Source: Haloarcula litorea (GTDB lineage Archaea; Halobacteriota; Halobacteria; Halobacteriales; Haloarculaceae). Taken from it: DNA of 64,000 nt. The position numbers were made by a program, and so were the translations under genes. The notes beneath the pieces are model-generated. The model made no database searches and was not told where the DNA came from. It worked only from the letters and a program-made list of their open reading frames with translations. This document shows, one piece after another, positions 63,664 to 64,000 of this stretch. How positions within the stretch are numbered: position 1 is the first letter of the stretch; each line of letters opens with the position of its first letter. The stretch covers positions 2,728,001 to 2,792,000 of the forward strand of contig NZ_CP119779.1 in NCBI RefSeq assembly GCF_029338195.1. Direction: 5' to 3'.

Positions 63664-64000
63664 ATGAGCATCGACAGCGACACCGCCGCCGACCCGACCG
63701 GCGACCGCGTCGAGGAACTCGCGACGGAGTTCGGCGAGGCGATCACCGAGCTCCCGGTCTACCAGCGCTACGTCGAGGCAAAGGAGGCCGTCGAGAACCA
63801 CGAGGAGGCCCAGGAGGCCATCCAGGAGTTCGAGCAGCTCCGCGAGGAGTTCCAGCTCGCCCGGCAGACCGGCCGCGCCTCCCAGGAGGACCTCCGGCAG
63901 CTACAGGCCGCCCAAGAGGACCTCCACGACATCCCGGTGATGAGCGACTACCTCCAGGTCCAGAACGAACTGGAACTCCGCCTCCAGGAGCTCAACGAGA
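63664..64000 (+). CDS. YlbF/YmcA-like helical protein (3' truncated)
   Basis: The first 112 codons of a gene that runs off the window. The sequence is all-helical and rich in Glu and Gln (ELATEFGEAITELPVYQRYVEAKEAVENHEEAQEAIQEF, described in parts), matching the YlbF/DUF964 family, whose bacterial members regulate RNase Y and biofilm or competence. The archaeal role is unknown. The TATA spacing supports this start. Confidence 0.85.
   Translation, partial: MSIDSDTAADPTGDRVEELATEFGEAITELPVYQRYVEAKEAVENHEEAQEAIQEFEQLREEFQLARQTGRASQEDLRQLQAAQEDLHDIPVMSDYLQVQNELELRLQELNE

Overview
The window is a stretch of the main chromosome of a haloarchaeon (class Halobacteria; the gene set fits a Haloarculaceae-like genus, but genus is inference). 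The evidence is very high GC outside short AT-rich promoters, strongly acidic proteins poor in lysine, many genes with a TATA-like box 24-32 bases before the start codon (leaderless transcripts), and archaeal marker genes: topoisomerase VI A and B, AglB oligosaccharyltransferase, diphthamide synthase Dph2, a PGF-CTERM surface protein and TrmB, PadR and HxlR regulators. Both edges cut genes: a folate enzyme at the left and a YlbF-like protein at the right. I saw no rRNA, tRNA, CRISPR array, insertion sequence or integrase.

Layout. 1-13.6 kb: end of a FolC/FolP-type folate gene, a small acidic protein, top6A and top6B (minus strand), a large exported PQQ/PKD protein ending in a pseudokinase, then gyrB and gyrA (plus strand). 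This brings both type II topoisomerases together. 13.8-25 kb: a PGF-CTERM surface protein, a flavin reductase, a glycerophosphodiesterase, arginase, a histidine kinase, a sugar-nucleotide epimerase, a winged-helix regulator, an NDH-2-like dehydrogenase and a nucleoside-degradation set (phosphohexomutase-family enzyme, cytidine deaminase, uridine phosphorylase). 25-32 kb: small conserved proteins, a DUF555 protein, an XRE-CBS regulator, purM, a site-2 protease overlapping a TraB-family membrane protein, a PadR regulator, a methyltransferase, a HEWD-type small protein and cutA.

32-42.4 kb is a surface glycosylation region: aglB, a fused GT2-membrane-GT4 glycosyltransferase, two sulfatase-like enzymes with altered nucleophile motifs, a polysaccharide flippase and a TrmB-type regulator. 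A second, AglJ-like glycosyltransferase lies apart at 53.8 kb. 43.3-50.9 kb is one tight minus-strand operon of six genes (two von Willebrand-type membrane proteins, a coiled-coil protein, a membrane protein, MoxR ATPase, DUF58), resembling bacterial Bat/MoxR operons. 51-58.5 kb holds a formaldehyde-dehydrogenase-like enzyme behind a palindromic operator, a COG0523 metallochaperone beside a CxxC micro-protein, an HxlR/DoxX divergent pair with a palindrome and a 22-codon upstream reading frame, a rhomboid protease and a METTL5-like methyltransferase. 58.5-62.4 kb is a three-gene signalling unit (PAS/GAF histidine kinase, response regulator, receiver-kinase hybrid), followed by dph2.

The most unusual items are the PQQ-PKD-pseudokinase receptor between the two topoisomerase pairs, the internal repeat inside the Top6B insertion, the aglB-linked sulfatase-like pair and GT2-GT4 fusion, the MoxR/coiled-coil operon, and several leaderless micro-proteins.
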